A DNA stretch of 64,000 nucleotides from Balneola sp. GTDB lineage: Bacteria; Bacteroidota; Rhodothermia; Balneolales; Balneolaceae. Under the pieces are notes generated by a model. That model made no database searches. It was not told where the DNA came from and saw only the letters and a list, made by a program, of their open reading frames with translations. A program made the position numbers and the translations under genes. The first letter of the stretch is position 1. Each line of letters starts with the position of its first letter. This document shows, one piece after another, positions 1 through 7,870 of the stretch. The stretch spans positions 558,001 through 622,000 of the forward strand of contig JANQSE010000002.1 of NCBI GenBank assembly GCA_028284195.1. Direction: 5' to 3'.

Positions 1-75
1 TCGGGTTAAATGAGCATTGTCCATGATGATAAATTACTTAATGTATAAAATATGTGTAATAAACGGAGTTCTTTT

Positions 76-2118
76 ATGAGTGTCAACAAAAAATGTGTGC
101 AATTCATGTATGAAAATTTAATTCTTTTATTTGCTCTCATATTGGTTTTAGGTTGTGATCCTGCATCAAAAGAAGCAAAAATACTTCTTATAAAAGAATA
201 CCCGGCACTTTATGAAGCGGTATTTGCGAGAAATCCTGAAGCTATTCTCGAATTTACAAACCATCCTCACGAGAGAGTTCGCCAGCAGGCCTGGCAGGCA
301 CTTATTAATACTCCGGTTTCTGATATCGACAATGTTATAGAGGCAGCAAATAAAGCAAATACAAAAGAAGCGTGGGCTTCATTATGGTTGAAGGAATTTT
401 CAGAAGACCATATCGCAAGGTTAAATGGATTGTTTAAAAACAGCGATGTCACCAATACAGGGCTTGTTTCTATACTTGGAGAAAAAGGAGATGCCACTTC
501 GTTTGAAGTATTGATGAATGCCGCAATCCCACCTAATGAAGAAATGGAATTCGAGATGGCATACGCCATTGGTAAACTTGCAGGCAATGTGGAGATTAGT
601 GAGACGCAGCAGATTCAGGTTATAGAACGAGCATTGGCAACTCAATCATCTGGTATAAGTCAGGGTTATTTGTACGGCTGGTATCGCAATCGCAATAACG
701 AAGAAAAGCCAAAACTGACAGACAACGCAGAAGCCAAATTGTTGGAGCTGTGGGCTGATTTTTATCCTGATGGAAGGGGAGCCGATCGTTACATAGCAGC
801 CCTGTTATTTAAAAATCATGCGGCCCGGGTTTTCTATCATTTTGTGGAAACGGACTACGCTGAACTTGATATTCAATTAGCTATTGAGCTAAGCAGGTTA
901 ATAGCACAAACAGAGGAGGTTGATCCTTATGCCGCAGTAGCATTGAATGCTTTTCTAAATCATAAAAATCCTAATGTGGTTCTTACAGCACTACAAGCTA
1001 TTGTTCGAAAAGAAGAGATATTGAAACGCATTAATGATTCTATGCTTAACGCAACGGCCCTGAATGAAGTGATTGAAGACAGGGTTCGTTTATCGGGGCT
1101 TAATACTGCTGTAAATCCCGAAGATTACGTGGACGATATGATAGGAGTAGGAAAAGAAAATCCCTATTTGCAAGGGTTAAGATATTCTGTGTTCAAAAAG
1201 GTCTGGGACGAAAAACAAGTATTCGATGAATTAATTTCTGAGATCAATTCATCCTCAGGGCTGAAATACAGTTATTTATTAACGGAATTAAATACGTTAT
1301 GGGCTAATGCCGAAGAGCGTTTGAAAACACCGGAAAACACTGAGCAAGCAAGAGAGATTTTACTTGTAGCTTTAAATAATGGAGAGCGTGCTTTCTTGTT
1401 GCAGGCATTAAGTTCGGATGAAGACATATTGAGGGAAAAAGAATATGATGATCTGATCTCCATAATCGATGAAAAAGAAAGTATAGAGGATGCCGGCTAC
1501 ATTTCGTCAATTACCGGGATCCTGAAAAACAGATTCGAAGAACGTGCTAAAGACTATATCACAGATTTATATGATCGGGCAGCATTTGATTTGAGACAAA
1601 ATTTGATTGCACAGGAATGGTCGGTTATTAAAGACTCTTTGGTCGCTACTGTATTTAGAGTGCCAGATTGGGAAAGGCTTGCGTGGTTAGGCCCAAATCC
1701 TATTTGGGTTTTAGAAACAAAGAAAGGAAACATCGAGATAACACTTGATGTACTTTCAGCACCGGCAACTATTTCAGGAATGGATAGTTTGATTACACAT
1801 GGAAATTATGATGGAGTGGCTTTCCATCGTGTAGTTCCTAACTTTGTAATTCAAGGGGGAGATGTTCAAACAGGGCGCGGTTTTGGCGGGCCGGATTATG
1901 TTGTGCCTACAGAGGCAAGTGCTAATCACTACCAGCGGGGTAAGGCCGGGATTGCAAGTTCAGGGCCTGATACCGAAGGAAGCCAGTACTTTTTTATGCA
2001 CGTGTGGGCTCCTCACCTGAATGGCCGATACACCATTTATGGAGAAGTAACAAAAGGCATGAGTGTTGTGGACAGAATTACACAAGGAGATATCGTAGAG
2101 AAAACTTATTGGAAGTAA
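76..2118 (+). CDS. Lipoprotein peptidyl-prolyl isomerase, HEAT-repeat plus cyclophilin domain
   Basis: Likely a periplasmic or outer-membrane-anchored prolyl isomerase. The N-terminus has a hydrophobic segment ending in a lipobox (LVLGC). A long helical region with HEAT-like repeats follows (for example HPHERVRQQAWQALIN). The last ~140 residues are a cyclophilin domain with FHRVVPNFVIQGGD and the GSQYFF core, including the catalytic Arg after FH. An in-frame ATG lies further upstream at 52, but I chose the one at 76 because CGGAG sits about 7 bases before it. The gene converges on hisA with a 70-base gap. The fused HEAT array may dock clients; that is inference. The family call is secure, the substrate unknown. 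Confidence 0.85.
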   Translation: MSVNKKCVQFMYENLILLFALILVLGCDPASKEAKILLIKEYPALYEAVFARNPEAILEFTNHPHERVRQQAWQALINTPVSDIDNVIEAANKANTKEAWASLWLKEFSEDHIARLNGLFKNSDVTNTGLVSILGEKGDATSFEVLMNAAIPPNEEMEFEMAYAIGKLAGNVEISETQQIQVIERALATQSSGISQGYLYGWYRNRNNEEKPKLTDNAEAKLLELWADFYPDGRGADRYIAALLFKNHAARVFYHFVETDYAELDIQLAIELSRLIAQTEEVDPYAAVALNAFLNHKNPNVVLTALQAIVRKEEILKRINDSMLNATALNEVIEDRVRLSGLNTAVNPEDYVDDMIGVGKENPYLQGLRYSVFKKVWDEKQVFDELISEINSSSGLKYSYLLTELNTLWANAEERLKTPENTEQAREILLVALNNGERAFLLQALSSDEDILREKEYDDLISIIDEKESIEDAGYISSITGILKNRFEERAKDYITDLYDRAAFDLRQNLIAQEWSVIKDSLVATVFRVPDWERLAWLGPNPIWVLETKKGNIEITLDVLSAPATISGMDSLITHGNYDGVAFHRVVPNFVIQGGDVQTGRGFGGPDYVVPTEASANHYQRGKAGIASSGPDTEGSQYFFMHVWAPHLNGRYTIYGEVTKGMSVVDRITQGDIVEKTYWK

Positions 2119-2131
2119 GTAACTAGTGTGA

Positions 2132-2146
2132 TGTACTTACTAAGTA
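2132..2146. repeat. Small palindrome between convergent genes
   Basis: GTACTTACTAAGTAC is an inverted repeat in the gap between the cyclophilin and hisA stops. It shares the TAAGTAC core with the longer hairpin at 23216-23258. It may be a weak bidirectional terminator or a remnant of an intergenic repeat family. Confidence 0.35.
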
Positions 2147-2188
2147 CTAAGAATTAAAAAACGAAACATTTTAATGAAGTAGAATCCA

Positions 2189-2908
2189 TTACACCTGGTT
2201 CAGGGTTTTCATTTCTTCAAGTGTGATGCGGTTTTCGTAGTATGCTTTGCCTACCACAACGGCATCTATGCCGGCATTATCCAAATCAACTAAATCCTGC
2301 TTACCTGATACCCCACCTGATGCGATAAGCTTTATCTCCGGGAATTTTTGCTTGATCGATATGTATAGTTCAAGATTTGGGCCAGACAGCGTGCCATCTT
2401 TTGAAATGTCTGTACACAGAACCTCCTGCAGCCCGCAATCAATCATACGATTCAGGAACGAGAAAGTATTTTCTTCTATAGTTTCCAGCCAACCGGAATA
2501 GGCAATCTGTCCGTGTTTCAGGTCCATTCCCAAAATCATATTACCAGGATATTTTCGGAGTGAAGCAATCCAATCAGCTTCATTTTTAATTGCCATAGAA
2601 CTGCATATAATTTTTGTGAGTCCTTCATCAATTAAATATTCTACGTCATCCAAAGTTCTTATTCCACCACCAGTCTGAACGGAAATGTCAAGTTCGTTTA
2701 TAATTGACTTGATATGGGGAAGATTTACAAACATGCCTTCTTTTGCTCCATTCAGGTCAACAATATGAATATGCCTGAATCCTGCCTGTTTAAAATCTGC
2801 AGCAGTTGATGTTGGGTTCTCATCATAGACGGTTACTTCCTGGTAAGAGCCCTGGTGAAGTCGAACGACCCGGCCGTTAAGCAGATCGATGGCAGGAATT
2901 ACATTCAT
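2189..2908 (-). CDS. hisA: ProFAR isomerase HisA
   Basis: 1-(5-phosphoribosyl)-5-[(5-phosphoribosylamino)methylideneamino]imidazole-4-carboxamide isomerase, an Amadori rearrangement in histidine synthesis in the cytoplasm. It is a (beta/alpha)8 barrel of 239 residues, the usual length. The catalytic Asp8 lies in PAIDLLNGRVVRL and Asp129 in GMDLKHG. The phosphate-binding loops GGGIRT and ASGGVSG are present. It is the last gene of the minus-strand his operon and overlaps the hisH stop by 4 bases. The usual downstream partners hisF and hisI do not follow, since the operon ends here facing the cyclophilin gene. Confidence 0.97.
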   Translation of the reverse strand: MNVIPAIDLLNGRVVRLHQGSYQEVTVYDENPTSTAADFKQAGFRHIHIVDLNGAKEGMFVNLPHIKSIINELDISVQTGGGIRTLDDVEYLIDEGLTKIICSSMAIKNEADWIASLRKYPGNMILGMDLKHGQIAYSGWLETIEENTFSFLNRMIDCGLQEVLCTDISKDGTLSGPNLELYISIKQKFPEIKLIASGGVSGKQDLVDLDNAGIDAVVVGKAYYENRITLEEMKTLNQV

Positions 2909-3528
2909 TCGGTTGCTGTTCCAGTTATTTTTTCTTTAGAATACACCAGATCCAGAAAGTTCTGTAGTACTTTAGAACCAAGAGTTCCTGATTTTTCGGG
3001 GTGGAACTGAACTCCCATAAAATTGTCTTTAACCACAGCAGCTGCAAATGGGTTGATGTAATTACAAGATGCAACGGTGTACTTGTTTACCGGTGCATAA
3101 TAACTGTGCACGAAATACACATGCCGATCTTTGTTTAACCCATGTAAAAGATGATGATCAGTTAGTTTTTCAATAGTATTCCAGCCCATATGTGGAACTT
3201 TGTGCGTACCCGGCTCGAATTTTTTAAGAGAACCGGGTACAAGGCCAAGCCCCGTTGTATTTCCCTCTGTAGAGCTTTCATAAAGCAGCTGCATACCTAC
3301 ACAAATACCTAAAACCAATTTGCTTGTTTGTTTTAGCCATTCATCAACACCTTTTTCTTTTAATGATTGCATTGCTGAATGAGCATGTCCTACGCCGGGG
3401 AAAATTACTGCCCGTGCACTTTCCAGTTCCTGAGGCGTTTCAGCAAAGAAATAATAGGCACCTAACCGATCCAGTGCATTAGAAACGGAGGCGATGTTTC
3501 CCGCCCGATACTTGATGATAGCAATCAT
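2905..3528 (-). CDS. hisH: Imidazole glycerol phosphate synthase glutaminase subunit HisH
   Basis: Class I glutamine amidotransferase that feeds ammonia to HisF to form imidazole glycerol phosphate and AICAR. The triad is visible: Cys76 in LGICVGMQLL, and His176 and Glu178 in QFHPEKSG. The oxyanion motif PGVGH is near residue 45. At 207 residues it is of normal length. It lies 5 bases after hisB and overlaps hisA. Its obligate partner HisF is not encoded in this window, so the complex must be completed from another locus. Confidence 0.97.
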   Translation of the reverse strand: MIAIIKYRAGNIASVSNALDRLGAYYFFAETPQELESARAVIFPGVGHAHSAMQSLKEKGVDEWLKQTSKLVLGICVGMQLLYESSTEGNTTGLGLVPGSLKKFEPGTHKVPHMGWNTIEKLTDHHLLHGLNKDRHVYFVHSYYAPVNKYTVASCNYINPFAAAVVKDNFMGVQFHPEKSGTLGSKVLQNFLDLVYSKEKITGTATE

Positions 3529-3533
3529 AAAAA

Positions 3534-4424
3534 TTAGAGAGAGCCTTTCGAGCTCGGTATTTGATTTTTTATGCGCCCGTTTTGTTCTATAGCCATCTTT
3601 AAAGACCGGGCAAAGCCTTTAAAGCATGCTTCGATCTTATGGTGATCGTTGCTTCCGGTACATGTAACATGTAAAGTTGTTTTCAAGTTCATTGCCAAAC
3701 TGTAAAAAAAATGCTCTAACATTTCGGTAGGGAAATCACCTACATATTCCCGTTTCATAGGAACATTAAAAACGAGAAAAGGACGGTTAGAAAGATCGAG
3801 AGCTACCGTAGCCTGAGCTTCATCCATAGCGAGTACAAATCCATATCGCTCCAATCCTTTTTTGTCGCCAAGAGCTTTCGAAATAGTTTCTCCCAGTGCA
3901 ATGGCAACATCTTCGATGGTATGATGTTCATCAATTTCCAGATCGCCTTTACAGTGAATATTGAGATCGACTAGCCCATGCCTGGCAATTTGTTCAAGCA
4001 TGTGGTCAAAAAATTTCAATCCGGTATCTATTTTTGATTTTCCGCTGCCATCAAGGTTTACATCAACAGTAATATCTGTTTCACTCGTTTTTCGTGAAAG
4101 TGCAGCCTTTCTTTCGGATTGGGTTAATTCTTTAGCTATATCTTTCCAGTTAATTGATTCTGCGATTACATCTTCATTGCTGTTTAAAAGCAAAAGAGTG
4201 CTTCCCTTAGTTTCGATTTTAAAATCAGAGGATGAGCCTTCTTTTTCTAACACAAGGTTTTCTTGTTCCAGTAATTGTTGCTGACCTTTCGAAAGCTCCT
4301 TTTTATCAATTTTCAGAGAAAGCCCCCATTGACTGATCAGATGTAAGGAGGTAATGACACCGGCTCTGAAAATCGTTTCATTGTTGGAAGGTTGCAGGCT
4401 GTTAATATCAATTTGTACGATCAT
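3534..4424 (-). CDS. hisB: Imidazoleglycerol-phosphate dehydratase HisB with eroded phosphatase domain
   Basis: Residues ~106-296 form a complete imidazoleglycerol-phosphate dehydratase: FFDHMLEQIARHG, the manganese-binding motif DEHHTIED, the second histidine cluster NDHHKIEA, and the usual C-terminal PSSKG. Ahead of it are about 105 residues where bifunctional HisB proteins carry a ~165-residue HAD histidinol-phosphatase. The linker still resembles the bifunctional form (NWKDIAKELTQSERKA), and AGVITSLHLISQWGLSLKI resembles the helix and strand after the HAD nucleophile. The DxDGT signature is reduced to DIN and about 60 residues are missing. The dehydratase is probably active and the phosphatase probably dead. 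Confidence 0.92.
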   Translation of the reverse strand: MIVQIDINSLQPSNNETIFRAGVITSLHLISQWGLSLKIDKKELSKGQQQLLEQENLVLEKEGSSSDFKIETKGSTLLLLNSNEDVIAESINWKDIAKELTQSERKAALSRKTSETDITVDVNLDGSGKSKIDTGLKFFDHMLEQIARHGLVDLNIHCKGDLEIDEHHTIEDVAIALGETISKALGDKKGLERYGFVLAMDEAQATVALDLSNRPFLVFNVPMKREYVGDFPTEMLEHFFYSLAMNLKTTLHVTCTGSNDHHKIEACFKGFARSLKMAIEQNGRIKNQIPSSKGSL

Positions 4425-4469
4425 GGAGTTTTAAGAATTAGCTTTGATGAGATTAACTGAAATTCAGGC

Positions 4470-5528
4470 TCATGAATTCAAAACCTGGATGAGTTTTTCT
4501 AAAAATACATTGTTTTGCTCAGGTGTACCTATAGTGAGTCTGAGGCAGTTTTCGCAGTGAGGTTCATTTCCACGATACCGGACAATCACCCCAAGTTTGG
4601 CTAGTTTCTGATACACGGAGTAAGCATCTTTAATTCGGAAAAGAAGAAAGTTTGCATCGCTTGGAAAAACTTTTTCGATCATATCAACCTTATTAAGAGT
4701 TGCTGCTATTCGATTTCTTTCATCCAGAATGGCTTTTATGTTTCTTTGTACCTGTGCGGTATTTTTAAAAGCCAGCAGGGCTTTTTTTGTAGTAAGTTTA
4801 TTGATGTTATAAGGTGCTTTTACTTTCATCATATACTCAATGATCTGAGGGGAAGAGAAGGCAATCCCTAATCGAATTCCGGCTAGACCGAATGCTTTTG
4901 AAAGAGTTTGCAGTACCACAAGGTTAGGGAATTTTGCTAATTGGCCAGCAAAACTTTTCTGAATACTGAAATCGATATACGCTTCATCAACTACCACAAT
5001 CCCATCAAAGTTTTCGAGAAGAGTGATTATATCATTGCTGTTAACACTATTTGCTGTAGGGTTATTTGGTGAACATATAAATATGAGCTTTGTTTCGGGC
5101 CGCACGGCTTCCATAATTTTATCAGGCTGCAGCATAAAATTTTCTGTCATTAAAATTTCATCAACAATAACATCATTAATGGTTGCGGAAACTTTATACA
5201 TGCCATAAGTAGGTGGGTTTATAATTACGCAGTCTTTCCCTGGCTCACAAAAAATTCTGAACAGCAAATCAATGGCTTCATCACTTCCTACACCTACAAA
5301 TACATTTTCGAGTGATACATTTCGGTAAGCAGCAATTTTTTCCCTTAATTGTTCCTGGTAGGGCATGGGATATCGGTGAAGCTCAGAATCGTTCTGGAAT
5401 GGTGCGCCGTAGCTATTTTCATTAGCATCAAGCAAAATGCCCGAATCAAAGTCATCCCGTGCACTCCTGTAAGGCTTTAGGGTTCGGATATTTTCCCGAA
5501 CAAGTGTATCGATCATTGCGTTATTCAT
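4470..5528 (-). CDS. hisC: Histidinol-phosphate aminotransferase HisC
   Basis: Fold-type I PLP aminotransferase that converts imidazole acetol phosphate and glutamate to histidinol phosphate. The Schiff-base lysine is Lys211 in LQTLSKAFGLAGIRLG. The cofactor-binding DEAY (Asp181) and the substrate motif SPNNPT are present. At 352 residues it matches the family. The start overlaps the hisD stop by 8 bases, so translation is probably coupled. It belongs to the hisGDCBHA operon and is cytoplasmic. Confidence 0.97.
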   Translation of the reverse strand: MNNAMIDTLVRENIRTLKPYRSARDDFDSGILLDANENSYGAPFQNDSELHRYPMPYQEQLREKIAAYRNVSLENVFVGVGSDEAIDLLFRIFCEPGKDCVIINPPTYGMYKVSATINDVIVDEILMTENFMLQPDKIMEAVRPETKLIFICSPNNPTANSVNSNDIITLLENFDGIVVVDEAYIDFSIQKSFAGQLAKFPNLVVLQTLSKAFGLAGIRLGIAFSSPQIIEYMMKVKAPYNINKLTTKKALLAFKNTAQVQRNIKAILDERNRIAATLNKVDMIEKVFPSDANFLLFRIKDAYSVYQKLAKLGVIVRYRGNEPHCENCLRLTIGTPEQNNVFLEKLIQVLNS

Positions 5529-6813
5529 TATTGAGTTCCTCCAACCGAATACTTACTGCGTTTTTGTGTGCATCTAGTTTTTCAATTCCGGCAAGTTTTT
5601 CTACTGTTGGGCCAATATTCATCAATCCTTCTTTTGTCAAAGATTGCATAGTAATTGATTTTTGGAATGAAGATACATTCACTCCACTATACATTTTTGC
5701 ATAACCATAAGTAGGTAGCGTATGATTGGTACCTGAGGCGTAATCGCCAACACTTTCAGGAGTCCAGTTTCCAAGAAATACAGATCCAGCGTTAATAATA
5801 GAATCTGTGTATTCCTGTGCATTCAGTATATTAACAATCAAATGCTCAGGTGCATATTCATTCGAAAATGTGAAAGCGTCCTGAATATCATCAACTAATA
5901 CAGAGTAACTTTGGGCAAGAGCCTGCTCTGCAATATCCCTTCTGGGAAGTTGATTCAGTTGTCTGGAGAGTTCCGCTTTCAGTTCTTCAACGTTAAAACC
6001 GGATGTGGCTACCAATACCACCTGGCTGTCGGTACCATGTTCTGCCTGGGAAAGTAAATCTGCCGCAACAAAAGCTGGGTTGGCCGATTCATCAGCAATT
6101 ACCAGAACTTCTGATGGGCCGGCCGGCATATCAATACTAATTTGAGCTTCGCTGTTTTGAAGGATCATTTTTGCAGCGGTGACATATTGGTTTCCGGGCC
6201 CCAGAATTTTGTCTACTTTGGGGACAGATTCGGTTCCAAACGCCATTGCCGCTACAGCTTGAGCTCCGCCGGCTAACAGAATGAGATCAACATTGGCTTT
6301 TTGTGCTATATATATGATTTCGGGAGCGATTTGTCCATTACTATCTGGTGGGGTAGCAAGTATTGTTTTTTCACAACCAGCGAGCATGGCGGGTATGGCT
6401 AACATCATTGCAGATGATGGCAATACAGCTGTTCCTCCGGGCACATATAAGCCTACCCGTTGTATTGGCCGTACAACTCTGGAGCATGATACCCCGGGCA
6501 TAGTTTCAACGGTGAATTCAACTGGGTGCTGCGCTTTATGGAAACGAACGATATTATCAAAAGCGATATCAATTGCTGCTTTGGAAGTAGTATCCAACCC
6601 GACCTTAATGTTGCTGGGCTCAATAGAAACTGATTTGGTTGTAACTCCATCAAACTGTTGAGTAAACTTTTGAACGGCTTTATCGCCTTTCAGTTGAACC
6701 TCATCAATAATTGGTTGAACTTGTTCAAAGACAGGGAGGAAATCCATTTTGGGTCGTTGAATCAATTTTGCAATATCATCCCCAGAAAGGTTTTTGTAAG
6801 TGTAGCTCTTCAT
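5521..6813 (-). CDS. hisD: Histidinol dehydrogenase HisD
   Basis: Zinc- and NAD-dependent four-electron oxidation of histidinol to histidine, the last step of the pathway. Family motifs include GGTAVLPSSAMMLAIPA, DMPAGPSEVLVIAD, the catalytic Glu-His pair in EYAPEHL, and GTNHTLPTYG with SGVNVSSF near the C-terminus. At 430 residues it is full length. It starts 4 bases after hisG and overlaps hisC by 8 bases. Confidence 0.97.
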   Translation of the reverse strand: MKSYTYKNLSGDDIAKLIQRPKMDFLPVFEQVQPIIDEVQLKGDKAVQKFTQQFDGVTTKSVSIEPSNIKVGLDTTSKAAIDIAFDNIVRFHKAQHPVEFTVETMPGVSCSRVVRPIQRVGLYVPGGTAVLPSSAMMLAIPAMLAGCEKTILATPPDSNGQIAPEIIYIAQKANVDLILLAGGAQAVAAMAFGTESVPKVDKILGPGNQYVTAAKMILQNSEAQISIDMPAGPSEVLVIADESANPAFVAADLLSQAEHGTDSQVVLVATSGFNVEELKAELSRQLNQLPRRDIAEQALAQSYSVLVDDIQDAFTFSNEYAPEHLIVNILNAQEYTDSIINAGSVFLGNWTPESVGDYASGTNHTLPTYGYAKMYSGVNVSSFQKSITMQSLTKEGLMNIGPTVEKLAGIEKLDAHKNAVSIRLEELNNE

Positions 6814-6817
6814 TTTC

Positions 6818-7699
6818 TTATAAGATCATGCTTTCGATAGGGAGCATCACAATATCGGAAGCTCCGGCGGCTTTTAGTTCTTCCATTACTATCCAAAAGC
6901 GCTTAATTGGTATTACGGTGTGAATAGCTACCATATCAGATTCTGCGAGAGGTACAATGGTGGGACTTTTCATGGAAGGGATTATCTCACGGATAGTTTT
7001 TATGGCCTCTTTAGGGGCGTTCATCATGATATACCGGCTCTGTTTAGCTTGCTGGTATCCATCAATGCGAACCAGAAATTTTTCTACCAGTTCTTGTTTT
7101 CCGGGTGAAAGCTCCTGATTGGTTCTAATGAGCTTGGTTTCAGATTCAAGAATTGTGGAAATTTCTTCCAACCCGTTGGCGAGCAGTGTACCACCTGTTG
7201 AAACCAGGTCTGAGATACCATCAGCAACTTCTAATTGCGGGGTAATTTCAACCGCACCCGAAATTTCTAAAATGTTAATATCTATTCCTTTTTCAGTGAA
7301 AAACCTGCTTGTAATATTTGGATAACTGGTTGCTATTGTTTTACCAGCAAAGTCTTCCGGTTTTTTGATTGAACCATCTTTTGGTGCTGCCAAAGAGAGG
7401 CGGCAATTTCCATAGTTCAAGCCTCTTAACACAGTAACATCGGCTTCTTTTTCATGGATTTCATTTGCTCCTACAAAGCCAAGATCACACACGCCATCCT
7501 GTACATATTCGGGAATATCATCATCGCGGAGAAGCAAAAGTTCTACATCAAAGTTGCGCGTTTTAACCATTAGGTTGCGCTTGTAATTGTCAAAATCTAT
7601 GCCAATCCCGTGAAGTAGATCAACCGTTTTGTCGGTTAAGCGTCCACTCTTTTGAATGGCAATGCGTAAAGAAGTCGAAGAATCTTTCGATCGGGTCAT
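6818..7699 (-). CDS. hisG: ATP phosphoribosyltransferase HisG, long form
   Basis: Catalyses the committed step, ATP plus PRPP to phosphoribosyl-ATP. The two catalytic lobes include LRIAIQKSGRL at the start and the PRPP loop SGGTLLANGL. At 293 residues this is the long hexameric form. Residues ~215-293 are the C-terminal ACT-like regulatory domain that binds histidine, so feedback inhibition is expected and no HisZ is needed. It is the first gene of the operon. The ATG lies about 70 bases after a His-rich leader frame, which suggests attenuation as well. No clear Shine-Dalgarno precedes it. Confidence 0.96.
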   Translation of the reverse strand: MTRSKDSSTSLRIAIQKSGRLTDKTVDLLHGIGIDFDNYKRNLMVKTRNFDVELLLLRDDDIPEYVQDGVCDLGFVGANEIHEKEADVTVLRGLNYGNCRLSLAAPKDGSIKKPEDFAGKTIATSYPNITSRFFTEKGIDINILEISGAVEITPQLEVADGISDLVSTGGTLLANGLEEISTILESETKLIRTNQELSPGKQELVEKFLVRIDGYQQAKQSRYIMMNAPKEAIKTIREIIPSMKSPTIVPLAESDMVAIHTVIPIKRFWIVMEELKAAGASDIVMLPIESMIL

Positions 7700-7712
7700 T
7701 AGTTCAGTAAAT

Positions 7713-7778
7713 AAAAAGGTTAATGGGGTTGTTTTAACAGGAAAAAGTGAAAGTTCGTGCGAAATATTTTATTGCACG
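7713..7778 (-). promoter_or_regulatory. Candidate his attenuator structures
   Basis: After the His codons the transcript can form CGTGC/GCACG (7778-7756), and then GTTAA/TTAAC (7738-7719) followed directly by CTTTTT, a weak intrinsic-terminator shape. CTTTCAC at 7753-7747, followed by a T run, can also pair with GTGAAAG at the start of the leader. These mutually exclusive pairings are what an attenuator needs, but the stems are short and AT-rich, so this is a hypothesis. Confidence 0.4.
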
Positions 7779-7849
7779 TGATGATGCCCATGGTGCAGAT
7801 GGTGAGCATTTCGAAAAAGATGTATAGTATGTGATTGTGTTCCTTTCAC
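7769..7849 (-). CDS. hisL: Putative His-rich leader peptide of the his operon
   Basis: A 26-codon minus-strand frame starts with GTG at 7849 and ends with TAA at 7769. It reads about VKGTQSHTIHLFRN, then AHHLHHGHHHVQ. Nine of 26 codons are His, seven of them within ten codons near the end, as in classic his attenuator leaders. It lies just before hisG in the same direction. No good Shine-Dalgarno precedes the GTG; AAAGGA lies just inside the frame, so the true start could be later and non-standard. Too short for ordinary gene callers. The role is inferred from composition and position. Confidence 0.72.
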   Translation of the reverse strand: MKGTQSHTIHLFRNAHHLHHGHHHVQ

Positions 7850-7870
7850 GGTGCAAAGATAGAGATAAGA

